Shown here in pieces: positions 55,318 through 64,000 of a stretch of DNA of 64,000 bases (positions within the stretch are counted from its first letter, which is position 1; the number at the start of each line of letters is the position of its first letter). Below the pieces are notes generated by a model. The model was not told the origin of the DNA and searched no databases. It saw nothing but the letters and a program-made list of their open reading frames with translations. A program made the translations under genes and the position numbers. The stretch is from Pristionchus mayeri (taxonomy: Eukaryota > Nematoda > Chromadorea > Rhabditida > Neodiplogasteridae): NCBI GenBank assembly GCA_036245805.1, contig BTRK01000003.1:7254001-7318000 (forward strand), read 5' to 3'.

Positions 55318-55560
55318 GTCAACTTCAATGTGATGGCAATTTAGCTCCGAAGAGGAAGAAGCCCAATACGACTCCGATGATTTTAATCGTTAAAACGAGG
55401 CACCAATTCAGACGGAGAAAGTCGAGAAGAACAGCATGTATTGAAATGATTTGATCAAATTCCTCGACTCCAGTACCACGACTTTGATCAGGACTTTTCA
55501 TAAAATGCGGGTACGTATACATACGTGATAAAACATTTATTGATCGGTTCCTTATCATCA
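55318..55560 (-). pseudogene. Degenerate duplicate of the CTR terminal exon
   Basis: On the minus strand the end GFFLFGAKLPSH with its TGA (about 55330) is preserved word for word, but upstream the frame has stops (TTCTCCGTCTGA) where the functional copy has TFSVWLG. It lies directly downstream of the real terminal exon as a tandem duplicate of about 240 bp. Confidence 0.7.
55536..55541 (-). promoter_or_regulatory. AATAAA polyadenylation signal of the CTR gene
   Basis: AATAAA on the minus strand, 30 nt after the TGA at 55571. Confidence 0.5.
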
Positions 55561-55570
55561 GGTTTCAATT

Positions 55571-57333
55571 TCAATGTGATGGCAATTTCGCCCCGAATAG
55601 GAAGAAGCCCAGCACGATTCCGATTATGAGAGAGGCACCGAGCCAAACGGAGAATGTCATGAAGACGAGCATACACAGGTAGCTCCAGACCATCTGAATG
55701 CGGTATGCTTATTTCATTGGCCCTAATTAGGACGTCTGGAGGCTAACTGGAGTGTAAAGAGTCAACTATGCAACGTTCCTAAATGGATTAAGTGGCAGGC
55801 CCAGACCATCTGAATGCGGTTATTCGAGTTCTTCAGGACACCAGGAATTGTCTGCGTGCCTCTTCGCAACGATTATCTACATAACCATTTTATATCTGTA
55901 GCCCTCTTAATGAGGACTTCATCCAATTGTTTGAATTAGAAGATCTGGAGGTAGATCGCAGTGTCAAGTATCAACTATGCATAATTTACATGGGCATGTA
56001 ATTCAACCCCTGATCATCTGAAGGATTCACTGCTGTCCCAATGATCAGATTTGAAAATCTGGAGGGAAATTGCAGATTAAAGATGCAACTAAGTTTCTAA
56101 GGGAATGCAAATTAGCCCCACTTCTGAATGGGACGATTTTATTCAAAATGTTGAAGAATAACACCAACATGTATCAAAGGAAACTGAGCGCATGACTAAC
56201 TCGCCAATGATCACTGCAATGAGCACTCCCTAGCGAAATATGGTTTGCTTTTTGTCGATGTTTTATTCTATATTGACCAACAAGGAGTAATTGTTTGACT
56301 CTCTTCGTATTACCCACTCTCTCGCAGGTTAGAGAAAGCGAGCTAGTATGTAAAATGAAGATAGTAAGAAAATTATTCCCAAAAATACTCACTTGCACGC
56401 CAAACAGCGCAGTTTGCAAGAGGTGACCAACGGAGAAGAACTTTTCAGCGTAACTGCAAAACGAAAAAAAAATAAAAATGATTAATTCAGGAAGGCAATC
56501 CATTAAATGAATGCACAAACTTTTCTGAAAGTTGGATTTTACACGTTATGTTCTGAGCTTGGATATAAATATGAATTGTTTTTTTGCCGAATGAACATAA
56601 AGCGTACCTGGAACCAGCTCTGTGCGGGAATCGCTTGTCCACCAAGTGTCGTGCCAATTTCAGGAATTCCAGTAGTACACCAGCGAGGAGGATGATCGCG
56701 CAGGAGTAGATCATGGCTGAAGGAGATGCAGTTTATAAATTATCGAGCCCCTGGGTTCAGTAATTTCAGTATTCTCTATGTCTCTTAGCTATAGCGCATT
56801 TGGGGGCAAAATGTCCATGATAACGGCATTAATGGTTTCTCTGCACTCCCTCTTGCGATTAGCGGCATGCAATAAAACACTCACTGCCCACATCATGTAT
56901 CTGCCAGAAGTGGAATAGCACCATGTCGTCGATATCCGTGTGGAACCACATCCACATCGGGTCCATCTTCATGGGAGCTGAACACTGAGACTTGAGGAGT
57001 GTGTGCGTTGGAGATCGGATCAAAGTCGATATCTACTATTGCTTAAAAAAAGACGAAGTGAAAAAGTAAAACAATAGACATCTCGACGTACCCATCGTGG
57101 AGTTGCCCATGTCCATCGCTGAAATTTTGATTATTATAATCAGAAATTATTTTTTGCCATTTGAGTTATACTGTGTCATTCCTTAGTTGAAAGCACACAC
57201 GCCAAAAATGCTGAAAAAATACATCTCAAATTAGAGATCCGGCTACCCTAGAAGGTGTGTAAATTGGAGAGATTGCAAGACGAATTTTGAACTCTCGAAT
57301 GAACTTACTCATATCCATATCGTCCATGTCCAT
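55571..57333 (-). CDS. CTR-type high-affinity copper transporter (6 exons, 145 aa)
   Basis: Exons (minus): 57333-57309, 57118-57092, 56977-56885, 56716-56608, 56453-56393, 55693-55571; all phases join. The product is a textbook CTR/SLC31 protein, which imports Cu(I) across the plasma membrane as a trimer. It has a Met-rich extracellular N terminus (MDMDDMDM, MDMGNSTM, MKMDPMWMWFHTDIDD), TM1 IYSCAIILLAGVLLEFLKLA, the HLLQTALFGVQ motif leading into TM2 with the pore MxxxM (MLVFM), and TM3 with GxxxG (GIVLG) ending FFLFG. Length fits short animal CTR proteins. Intron 5 shows degenerate tandem copies of the 'ccagaccatctgaatgcgg' splice-site segment (55688, 55801, 56008). No His-Cys-His tail: it ends AKLPSH. 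Confidence 0.9.
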
Positions 57334-57764
57334 TGCTGTTACTACCGTGTGAATAGCGTCGTGCTAGAGTGTGAAGGGAATGAGTGAAGAAAGAAAAGGC
57401 GACACTACAACAAATCAATGAGAATTGTGCATATTATACAAACGATGCATCCCTGTAAGTTGGTTAATGAAACGGTTTACACATGAAGGAATGCAGAATA
57501 AGCTAGAAATGGAGCTACTAGCGTGCTAGAGCGTGCAAGGGGGGAATGGAAAGAGAGATACGAGTGGTCAATCTTATCTTCTCCCTCCCTCCCTCGATTG
57601 TTCTTATCAATGTACTCTACACTACGAGCGAGCCTGAATTGGCCAGTGGCTCCCGACACCTGACGCAATACAACGCAAATTTGAATAATTTTCAAGAATA
57701 TGCACGTTTGCTTCATTCAAGACTGGAGTTTCTTGCTTGCTCGAGTGTGCAAAGCGACAATTAT
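57334..57764. other. Intergenic spacer upstream of the CTR gene
   Basis: No gene supported. 'cccgacacctgacgcaa' (57652) recurs at 59732 on the far side of the foldback element. Confidence 0.35.
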
Positions 57765-59545
57765 GGGGGTATGACATTTGAGCAACGACATTTGCGCAAC
57801 GACAACATTAGGTGCGCAAGCGACATTTGCGCAACGGGCCATAACTCCCTTCAGGATCATCGTAGAGTGCCCAGATTGGGTACGTTGAGTAGCTATGGGT
57901 TCACTCTACCGTAACCCACACTGGTCTTTAATCTTTCTCATCGGGGGCGACATTTGCGCAACGGGCCATAACTCCCTTCAGGATCATCGTAGAGTGCCCA
58001 GATTGGGTACGTTGGGTAGCTATGGGTTCACTCTGCCGTAACCCACACTGGTCTTTGGTCTTTCTCCTCGAGGGCGACATTTGCGCAACGGGCCATAACT
58101 CCCTTCAGGATCATCGTAGAGTGCCCAGATTGGGTACGTTGGGTAGCTATGGGTTCACTCTACCGTAACCCACACTGGTCTTTGGTCTTTCTCCTCGAGG
58201 GCGACATTTGCGCAACGGGCCATCATCCCCCTTCAGGATCATCGTAGAGTGCCCAGATTGGGTACGTTGGGTAGCTATGGGTTCACTCTACCGTAACCCA
58301 CACTGGTCTTTGGTCTTTCTCCTCGGGGGCGACATTTGCGCAACGGGCCATAACTCCCTTCAGGATCATCGTAGAGTGCCCAGATTGGGTACGTTGGGTA
58401 GCTATGGGTTCACTCTACCGTAACCCACACCGGTCTTTGGTCTTTCTCCTCGGGGGCGACATTTGAGCAACGGAATTTATCATATGAAAGGCGTAGGCGA
58501 TCCTCTACGAAGTGTTCGATTCTTCACCCGATATCCTCAATGGATTTCTTGTTATCTTTGTTGTTCACGATGAAAAATTAAGATGAAAAATGAAAAAAAA
58601 ATAAATTAAGGAGGTGGGAGAATATACCCAAAATTAAGGTGGTGAGAGAATGTACCCAAAATTAAGGTGGTGTGAGAATATACCCAAAATTAACGTGGTG
58701 TGGAATATACCCAAAAGAAAGGTCTTTCTCCTCGGTAGAGTTACGGTAGAGTGAACCCATAGCTACCCAACGTGCCCAATCTGGGCACTCTACGATGGTC
58801 CTGAAGGGAGTTATGGCCCGTTGCGCAAATGTCGCCCCCGAGGAGAAAGACCAAAGAACAGTGTGGGTTACGGTAGAGTGAACCCATAGCTACTCAACGT
58901 ACCCAATCTGGGCACTCTACGATGATCCTGAAGGGAGTTATGGCCCGTTGCGCAAATGTCGCCCCCGAGGAGAAAGACCAAAGACCAGTGTGGGTTACGG
59001 TAGAGTGAACCCATAGCTACCCAACGTACCCAATCTGGGCACTCTACGATGATCCTGAAGGGAGTTATGGCCCGTTGCGCAAATGTCGCCCCCGAGGAGA
59101 AAGACCAAAGACCAGTGTGGGTTACGGTAGAGTGAACCCATAGCTACCCAACGTACCTAATCTGGGCACTCTACGATGATCCTGAAAGGAGTTATGTCCC
59201 GTTCCGCAAATGTCACCCCCGAGGAGAAAGACCAAAGACCAGTGTGGGTTACGGTAGAGTGAACCCATAGCTACTCAACGTACCTAATCTGGGCACTCTA
59301 CGATGATCCTGAAAGGAGTTATGTCCCGTTGCGCAAATGTCGCCCCCGAGGAGAAAGACCAAAGACCAGTGTGGGTTACGGTAGAGTGAACCCATAGCTA
59401 CCCAACGTACCCAATCTGGGCACTCTACGATGATCCTGAAGGGAGTTATGGCCCGTTGCGCAAATGTCGCATGTGCAAAATTTGTTGCTCATTTGTCGTA
59501 TTTCACCCCGTTGCGCAAATGTCGTTGCTCAAATGTCATACCCCC
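57765..59545. mobile_element. 1.78 kb foldback transposon with inverted 127 bp repeat arrays
   Basis: Ends GGGGGTATGACATTTGAGCA and its inverse are flanked by a perfect 8 bp duplication ACAATTAT (57757-64, 59546-53). Inside, five forward copies of a unit of 127 bp (starts 57821, 57948, 58075, 58202, 58330; sixth start truncated at 58457) face about six inverted copies (58735-59470). A 250 bp spacer holds four 31 bp repeats. The units begin with CGACATTTGCGCAACG, a variant of the terminal repeat itself, so the arrays are amplified ends. No transposase. A GGG start with an 8 bp duplication could fit Merlin- or hAT-type transposases (inference). Confidence 0.9.
58595..58720. repeat. 31 bp minisatellite (4 copies)
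   Basis: Units of the form AAATTAAGGTGGTGAGAGAA followed by TATACCC; the last copy is shortened. This is the loop of the foldback element. Confidence 0.8.
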
Positions 59546-59659
59546 ACAATTATTTATATCGTGGAGAGAACGTTTCAAGACACTGGCACCGTGCAACATA
59601 ACTCATATTTACATAATTAGTGCGTTTTGTGAAGGAAATATTAGAGATTATTGCAGTAA

Positions 59660-59757
59660 GTAGGCTCCACTTTGCATCACATCTAAGCCGAGGAGACAGC
59701 CCACGCTTCGGGCAGGTCAAGTACTGCCCCGACACCTGACGCAATTCCGGGTCAAAC
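59660..59757 (-). other. Possible orphan exon
   Basis: After an acceptor GATGCAG on the minus strand the frame reads FDPELRQVSGQYLTCPKRGL then SPRLRCDAKWSLL without a convincing donor. A related 'LRQVSG' reading occurs at about 57655. Weak. The rest of 59554-60258 shows no gene; 60120-60210 is a (CTCTCTC) low-complexity tract. Confidence 0.2.
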
Positions 59758-60258
59758 CTGCATCTGCACTTTTACTATTGCTGTCATTCGAACATCACAG
59801 TGAACGAGTAGAGAACGAGAAAGAATGTACATATTAGTGTAATTGAATTACTTACAGATGTAATCCCTATTATTCCGTTGATTCATATTTACTCTCTAGA
59901 CACGTTCACATCATGCCAGTTGAAATCAAGTACAAGATCCCTAATCCTTACGGATGACTTTGGGTGTGAGCTCTCTACAACTGCTCCTGCAGTTCCGACA
60001 TGGAGTGAAAATAGAACTCCGATGACGTAATTTCTCGATTTCTTTCCTTTGCTCAGAGATTGATGACTTCCGACTCAGCCCTACACCAGCGACCAGACGA
60101 GTTCGAAATTCCCTCACTCTCTTCCACTTCCTCCCTCTCTTTCTCTCAATCATTCTCTCCTTCTCTCTCCCTCTCCCCCTCTACTCCTCTCTCCCTCCCC
60201 TCTCTCACCAGTTGTGTAGGAGGCTCGTTAAAAAGCGGAGGTCGTGGGATGTCACTAG

Positions 60259-60264
60259 TATAAA
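60259..60264 (+). promoter_or_regulatory. TATA-like box
   Basis: TATAAA, 81 bp before the ATG at 60345. Confidence 0.35.
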
Positions 60265-60344
60265 CATCAAGATGCGCTCTTAACGCAGCAGAGCCGAGCG
60301 AAATTCACTCAACGTCACGATCAGTGAACCCCACCGTCTAGTGA

Positions 60345-61050
60345 ATGCGTCAAACGCTTATCTTCACTTTGATCAATGTGTTTTACGTTGTTCGTGGTTA
60401 TGCCTGCGATCGACCGGACTTTAGCAAGATGCCGGAAGAACAGAAAAGTAAGTTTTTTTTCGATAGTCGGTCACTCTCATCACTGTACGTGGAAAATGTT
60501 GATCTGAGTTACTGACTCTTTTAACAATACATTTCATTTTTCGGAATATGTATTATTCGTTTAAGTAAATTACTCAGGGCAGTAGTCGGATTTTTAATTT
60601 TCGTTGTTAGATGATAAACATTCCAAATTTGAATGAATCAATGCCTTTCCCTTTCCATTTTCAAGATTTCAACGATATCAATATATACCTGCACTTCTTC
60701 CGAACAATACGTACTATATAGCTTTATCATGTTTCGTACAATGCACAATGGGTCCACCAGTGGTTCATGCCGCGGGTTCCGAGTCCTACATCCAATGATT
60801 CCAGACTGTCTCGCACTATAATCGAGTTAATCCCTGTAAACGTTCGCATCTGTTGCGTAATAACCTAGTTTAGGAAATTTGTCTGACAATGAGTGAACAA
60901 TACATATTGAACTAACTTTACTGTCCATTTCGATGAATTTACCCACCAAGGAATCGATAAATTTCAGGATTTTCGTCTGAAATGGAATTATCTAATCGCA
61001 AGTGTTCCTGTCTTGCGTTCCTGTCAGAAGGTCTTATGTTGTCGAAATAG
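60345..61050 (+). CDS. Small secreted protein (3 exons, about 75 aa)
   Basis: Exon 1 (60345-60447) encodes a clear signal peptide MRQTLIFTLINVFYVVRGYA, then CDRPDFSKMPEEQK, and ends in phase 1 at a strong GTAAGT donor. Exon 2 (60666-60710, after TTTTCAAG) reads NFNDINIYLHFFRTI and exon 3 (60968-61050, after AATTTCAG, TAG) reads RFSSEMELSNRKCSCLAFLS then EGLMLSK; both join in phase. Three cysteines in the mature protein. Exon 1 is well supported; exons 2 and 3 rest only on splice sites and phase. FSKMPEEQ is loosely reminiscent of a FAR N terminus, but the rest is not. Function unknown. Confidence 0.4.
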
Positions 61051-61087
61051 AATCTGTCGAATTATTTATCCATTCACAAAGAAGAAT

Positions 61088-61320
61088 TCACGTGTAATCA
61101 GGAACTCCGCATTGGCCTCTCCATGTGGGTGCATTCTCCCAGGATGACTGATAGGGATCTTCGATGAAGGCCGGACCTGAAATTATTTTTTATGGCTGAA
61201 AAGTTTTTAAAAAATGTTCGAATATTTATCTTTGAACAAAGACTAACTTTTTAGTCATTATCTGTATAGACCCATTCAGAGAAGGTGATAATGTCAATAT
61301 CGTAGAGTGAAGGTAGGTCA
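61088..61320 (-). other. Two candidate exons, frame unresolved
   Basis: 61176-61088 (after AATTTCAG) is open in two frames; one gives PAFIEDPYQSSWENAPTWRG then QCGVPDYT-stop and looks protein-like. 61320-61250 (after TTATTTCAG) is open as DLPSLYDIDIITFSEWVYTD or, in another frame, joins the downstream exon through GTTAGT. The second exon resembles 63620-63539 (GLPPLDLW), suggesting a local duplication. Confidence 0.25.
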
Positions 61321-61570
61321 CTGAAATAAACGGGCCCAAATTGAATACATCAACTAACATATTGAATGTGTAATCCAATGAGAATCGTTGAATACTTTCA
61401 CAATTACAACGTATCAGAATGAGAAAATGAAACCCAGCATTGGCGAAAAAAATATATCATACTGGGACAAAATCTTTTGAAAGATAAACGCAGACAAATT
61501 ACCTAACAAACGTGAGCGAAAAGAGCTCCTCAAAATAAGAAGCAATCACTTGAAAAGGGCTCATGAATAC

Positions 61571-61645
61571 ACTAGAGAAAGGGAGAAATGCACTCGGATG
61601 ATCGATAGTGGGGGGAGAAGCGAGGGAAACGAGAAATATATGAGT
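61571..61645. repeat. Locally repeated GA-rich block (also 62747-62810 and 63895-63990)
   Basis: 'acactagagaaaggg…gcactcgg…gatcgat' recurs at 62747 and, more loosely, at 63900 ('gagacacgcaatttctctccattcgcgg…gatcgatcgc'), spaced about 1.16 kb. It marks a small tandem duplication of this terminal region. Confidence 0.4.
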
Positions 61646-61729
61646 GAGAGGAGAGAGGGAAGTCCTAGACCACCTTAACGACCATTTGCCAAGTGACTCT
61701 TCTGGTGAATATTCATTTCTTTATCATTT

Positions 61730-61812
61730 TCTGTACAATTTGGGGTGGGGCTCAGGTGGCGGTAGAGGTGGGATCATCGTATCGATGGCTGGTCTATCCG
61801 TGCAGAATTCGA
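61730..61812 (-). pseudogene. Broken duplicate of the exon at 63170-63286
   Basis: On the minus strand it aligns with the exon at 63286-63170 (LHG-stop-TSHRYDDPTSTAT against LYGYTSTQNADPSSSTS). One inserted base and an in-frame TAG break it. Confidence 0.4.
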
Positions 61813-62249
61813 GAGGTGGTTGGCTCGTCTCTTCAAAAAATGTGTGTGTTGTTGTCTAGTATGGCCTTTGAAATATATGTTTTAAAAATTATTTAAATAC
61901 ATTTACCTTTCTGAACAAGACGTCGATATTCGTGTATATGAATCGGGATTATGAGGAAATCAGACTGCAATGCAAAGAGATTAACATTTAATCAATGTTA
62001 TTCAACACAATTTTGGGATCTGATGATGCCCTTAATCATTGCCTCCTCTTACAAATGCTGATTCCCTCTTAGTGTCGTACCCAACTAGAATGGACGCCTG
62101 GGAGTACAATTTCCAGATATGTTAGACAATTTTGGACATTTTGTTGTCACCCATACAATTGAGCTCACCTAACGTTCATCCCTAAATTGAGATCTAAACT
62201 TATCAGTTCTGAAATAAGTCATCCCCATATGACCAATCCCGGTTAAGGA

Positions 62250-62340
62250 AAGGGTAACACGAACGAATGCTATGGAGTCCCACCACGAAGATATGGCGCT
62301 CACAATGGGGAACAGTAGTGAATTTGCCCCAATTAAGGGT
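62250..62340. repeat. Dispersed repeat, second copy
   Basis: Counterpart of 26207-26290 ('gtcccaccacgaagatatggcgctcacaatgggga'). Otherwise 61860-63169 contains no gene that I can support. Confidence 0.5.
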
Positions 62341-63169
62341 CGAAAATAAGTGAAGGGATTGAAACATAATTGAGCCGGCCACGACCCTGCGCTTTCAATG
62401 AACTTTGCGCGTATGTTAATAAAGTACTCGTATAGCGAAAAATAAGACAGTTCTAGGCGGAAGCTTGTCTAAGTCACGTAGAAAGGGCAACACAACAAAT
62501 ACATCCAAAGTTATTGCGAAAAAGCGCGGGGGACACTCACAATCAAAACGACCAAAAGCACAACTCAACACCTAGCTGGAGGATCTAAACAGTGTGAGAT
62601 AGAGTAGCGCATACTGGCAAAAATGAAACATCTAACAGGTTGCTAGACCACCTCCCCAGCCTAGGGCGTTGAGTTGTGCTTTTGGTCGTGTTGCTTTTCT
62701 CCGCCTTCCCAAAAAAAAAAGAAAACATGAGCATGAAGCGGAAACACACTAGAGAAAGGACGATTGCACTCAGTTCGCGGCGCGGCTGATCGATTGAGAG
62801 GGATGGTGAAGAAAAGAAGAATGAGGGAAGGAAAGAGGAGAACGACATGTGCGCCGGCTCTTTTTATAGAGAGGAGGGCAAGCGCGAGGGAAAGAACGGA
62901 GATGAGAAAGGGAGAAAGGGAAAAGAATACGTAGAGTGGGCGGAGGGGAGGAAACGTGGTGAACCTTGCAGTTTAGCGCGTCTTGTAAATTGTCAGATGC
63001 GTCATATAAGGAGAGATTGACAGAGCAAAATTCGTTCTGCACGAAACATCAACATACTTTGTGGACAGCTACTGTTATTCACGTGTTATCACATTTAGGC
63101 ACTTTTAAAAATTGTTTATCATTTTAAAATTCCGAGAAATCGGCAATATGCATATCCAACAAATACTGG

Positions 63170-63620
63170 TCAAGGCAAAATTATATCTTTATCATTTTTT
63201 TGCACAATGTTGTTTTCGTCTCGTGAGGTGGACGAGCTAGGATCGGCGTTCTGTGTGCTGGTGTATCCGTACAGCTCGACACAAGACTGTCACTGCAAAA
63301 TACTAGTCATGTTATTGTTTAGTGAGGTCTACAATGTGGACACAAACATACAAATATGCTTACTTTACTGTCATTATCATCCACGATTCATATTGAACGT
63401 TTGTAGGTTTAAGGAATGCTGCAATTCGAAAATGTTTGCACTCACTCATCTCCATAATACTCTCTTCGTTTTCAATGTCCGACTAGAGTGGAAATATACC
63501 CGTAGAGAGTGTGAAAAAAGATTCGAATTCGCACTTACAAATAATTGTTGGAGAAGAACACTGTAGTTGCTCGAAGGAAGCGGTGGTAGCACTAACCATA
63601 AGTCGAGTGGAGGTAGGCCA
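63170..63620 (-). CDS. Last two exons of a minus-strand gene
   Basis: 63620-63539 (after TTGCTTGCAG, donor GTAAGT) reads GLPPLDLWLVLPPLPSSNYS then VLLQQLF and ends in phase 0. 63286-63170 (after AGTGACAG) reads SCVELYGYTSTQNADPSSST then SRDENNIVQKNDKDIILP and stops at TGA. Both splice contexts are strong. Upstream exons must lie beyond the window. Not recognised. A damaged copy of the last exon lies at 61730-61812. Confidence 0.4.
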
Positions 63621-64000
63621 CTGCAAGCAAGCAAGGACATTTGGAATTTGAAAGTTACAGTGGCGCTTTGGGCATGTTCGATTTCTCGGCACAAGGAGGC
63701 AAACAAACTTGAAATCATACAAAAAATATATTGAACTCAGTTCAAGTTGCACAAAGTGACGAGATTACGCCTCAGATATTGGTTTCGCGTAAATACAGCT
63801 CATTCTGGTTAGGGAAACAACTTCCTACAAATCCGTCAGATACGATAGCACACCACATATAGGCAAAGTAATAGCTCTAAAATATAAAAGGGTCGAGACA
63901 CGCAATTTCTCTCCATTCGCGGCACGACGGATCGATCGCAAGAGGGCGCGGATGAGAAGAGGGAAAAGGGGATATATATATGAGAGAGAATGGATGAGAG

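Noticed and set aside
57546..57914. 122-codon open frame on +
   Set aside because: Runs from non-coding sequence into the 127 bp repeats; no splice or domain support.
57821..59470. Regularly spaced repeats resembling a CRISPR array
   Set aside because: Units are 127 bp with no variable spacers, occur in both orientations, and sit inside an element with inverted ends and an 8 bp duplication in a eukaryotic genome.
60060..60263. Ser/Leu/Pro-rich open frame
   Set aside because: CTCTCTC low-complexity tract; overlaps the promoter of the small secreted-protein gene.
1..64000. Operon of trans-spliced genes
   Set aside because: Gene spacings are large, strands alternate, and no short intercistronic gap with a U-rich element is evident.

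Overview
This 64 kb window looks like a gene-dense, transposon-rich nematode chromosome segment, probably from a Pristionchus-like (diplogastrid) species; the genus is inference only. The genes are split into short exons by GT-AG introns ending in TTTCAG. They include a serpentine chemoreceptor pair, FAR-like lipid-binding proteins, an F-box protein and a CTR copper transporter. All coordinates below come from reading splice signals and codon phase by hand; no search or alignment program was run.

Layout. (1) 1.2-4.7 kb and 11.6-15.1 kb (+): a duplicated two-gene block, each with a tiny secreted cysteine protein followed by a seven-helix chemoreceptor. Paralogous exons keep the same phases. 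Between the blocks sit another small secreted-protein gene (6.2-7.3 kb), the 3' end of a minus-strand gene (8.2-8.75 kb) and a pile of mobile elements: a SINE fragment, a truncated mariner and a hAT-like foldback. (2) 17-38 kb: four FAR-like secreted helical protein genes, one on + (17.1-18.1 kb, frame-broken) and three on - (18.5-22.3, 25.7-27.5, 35.0-37.9 kb) with near-identical exon structure. Their introns, promoters and one stop codon have been invaded by mariners, hAT-type MITEs and long palindromes. (3) 29-34 kb: a run of mariner-type elements, one holding a non-LTR reverse transcriptase. (4) 40-42.7 kb: a 2.7 kb foldback element that itself received a hAT-type insertion. (5) 43-49.9 kb: a Cys-rich secreted protein (-), two TTAA-flanked MITEs, an F-box gene (+) and an acidic Pro/Thr-rich protein gene (-). 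(6) 52.4-57.3 kb: another dead mariner, a small Ala/Lys/Pro-rich secreted protein (-) and a complete CTR copper transporter (-). (7) 57.8-59.5 kb: a striking 1.78 kb element with inverted arrays of a 127 bp repeat and a perfect 8 bp target duplication. (8) 60-64 kb: a small secreted protein gene (+) and partly resolved minus-strand exons.

The most notable observation is in the FAR-like gene at 25.7-27.5 kb. A 1.6 kb mariner-type element sits in the TA of a codon next to the stop. As read, the native ending is replaced by 22 residues from the transposon end, and the lost native ending (…PEVLE-stop) is still visible on the far side of the element.

Several genes (both chemoreceptors, the first FAR-like gene, the F-box gene and the best mariner) are each off by about one base somewhere. 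Whether that is decay or residual assembly indels cannot be decided from the sequence alone.
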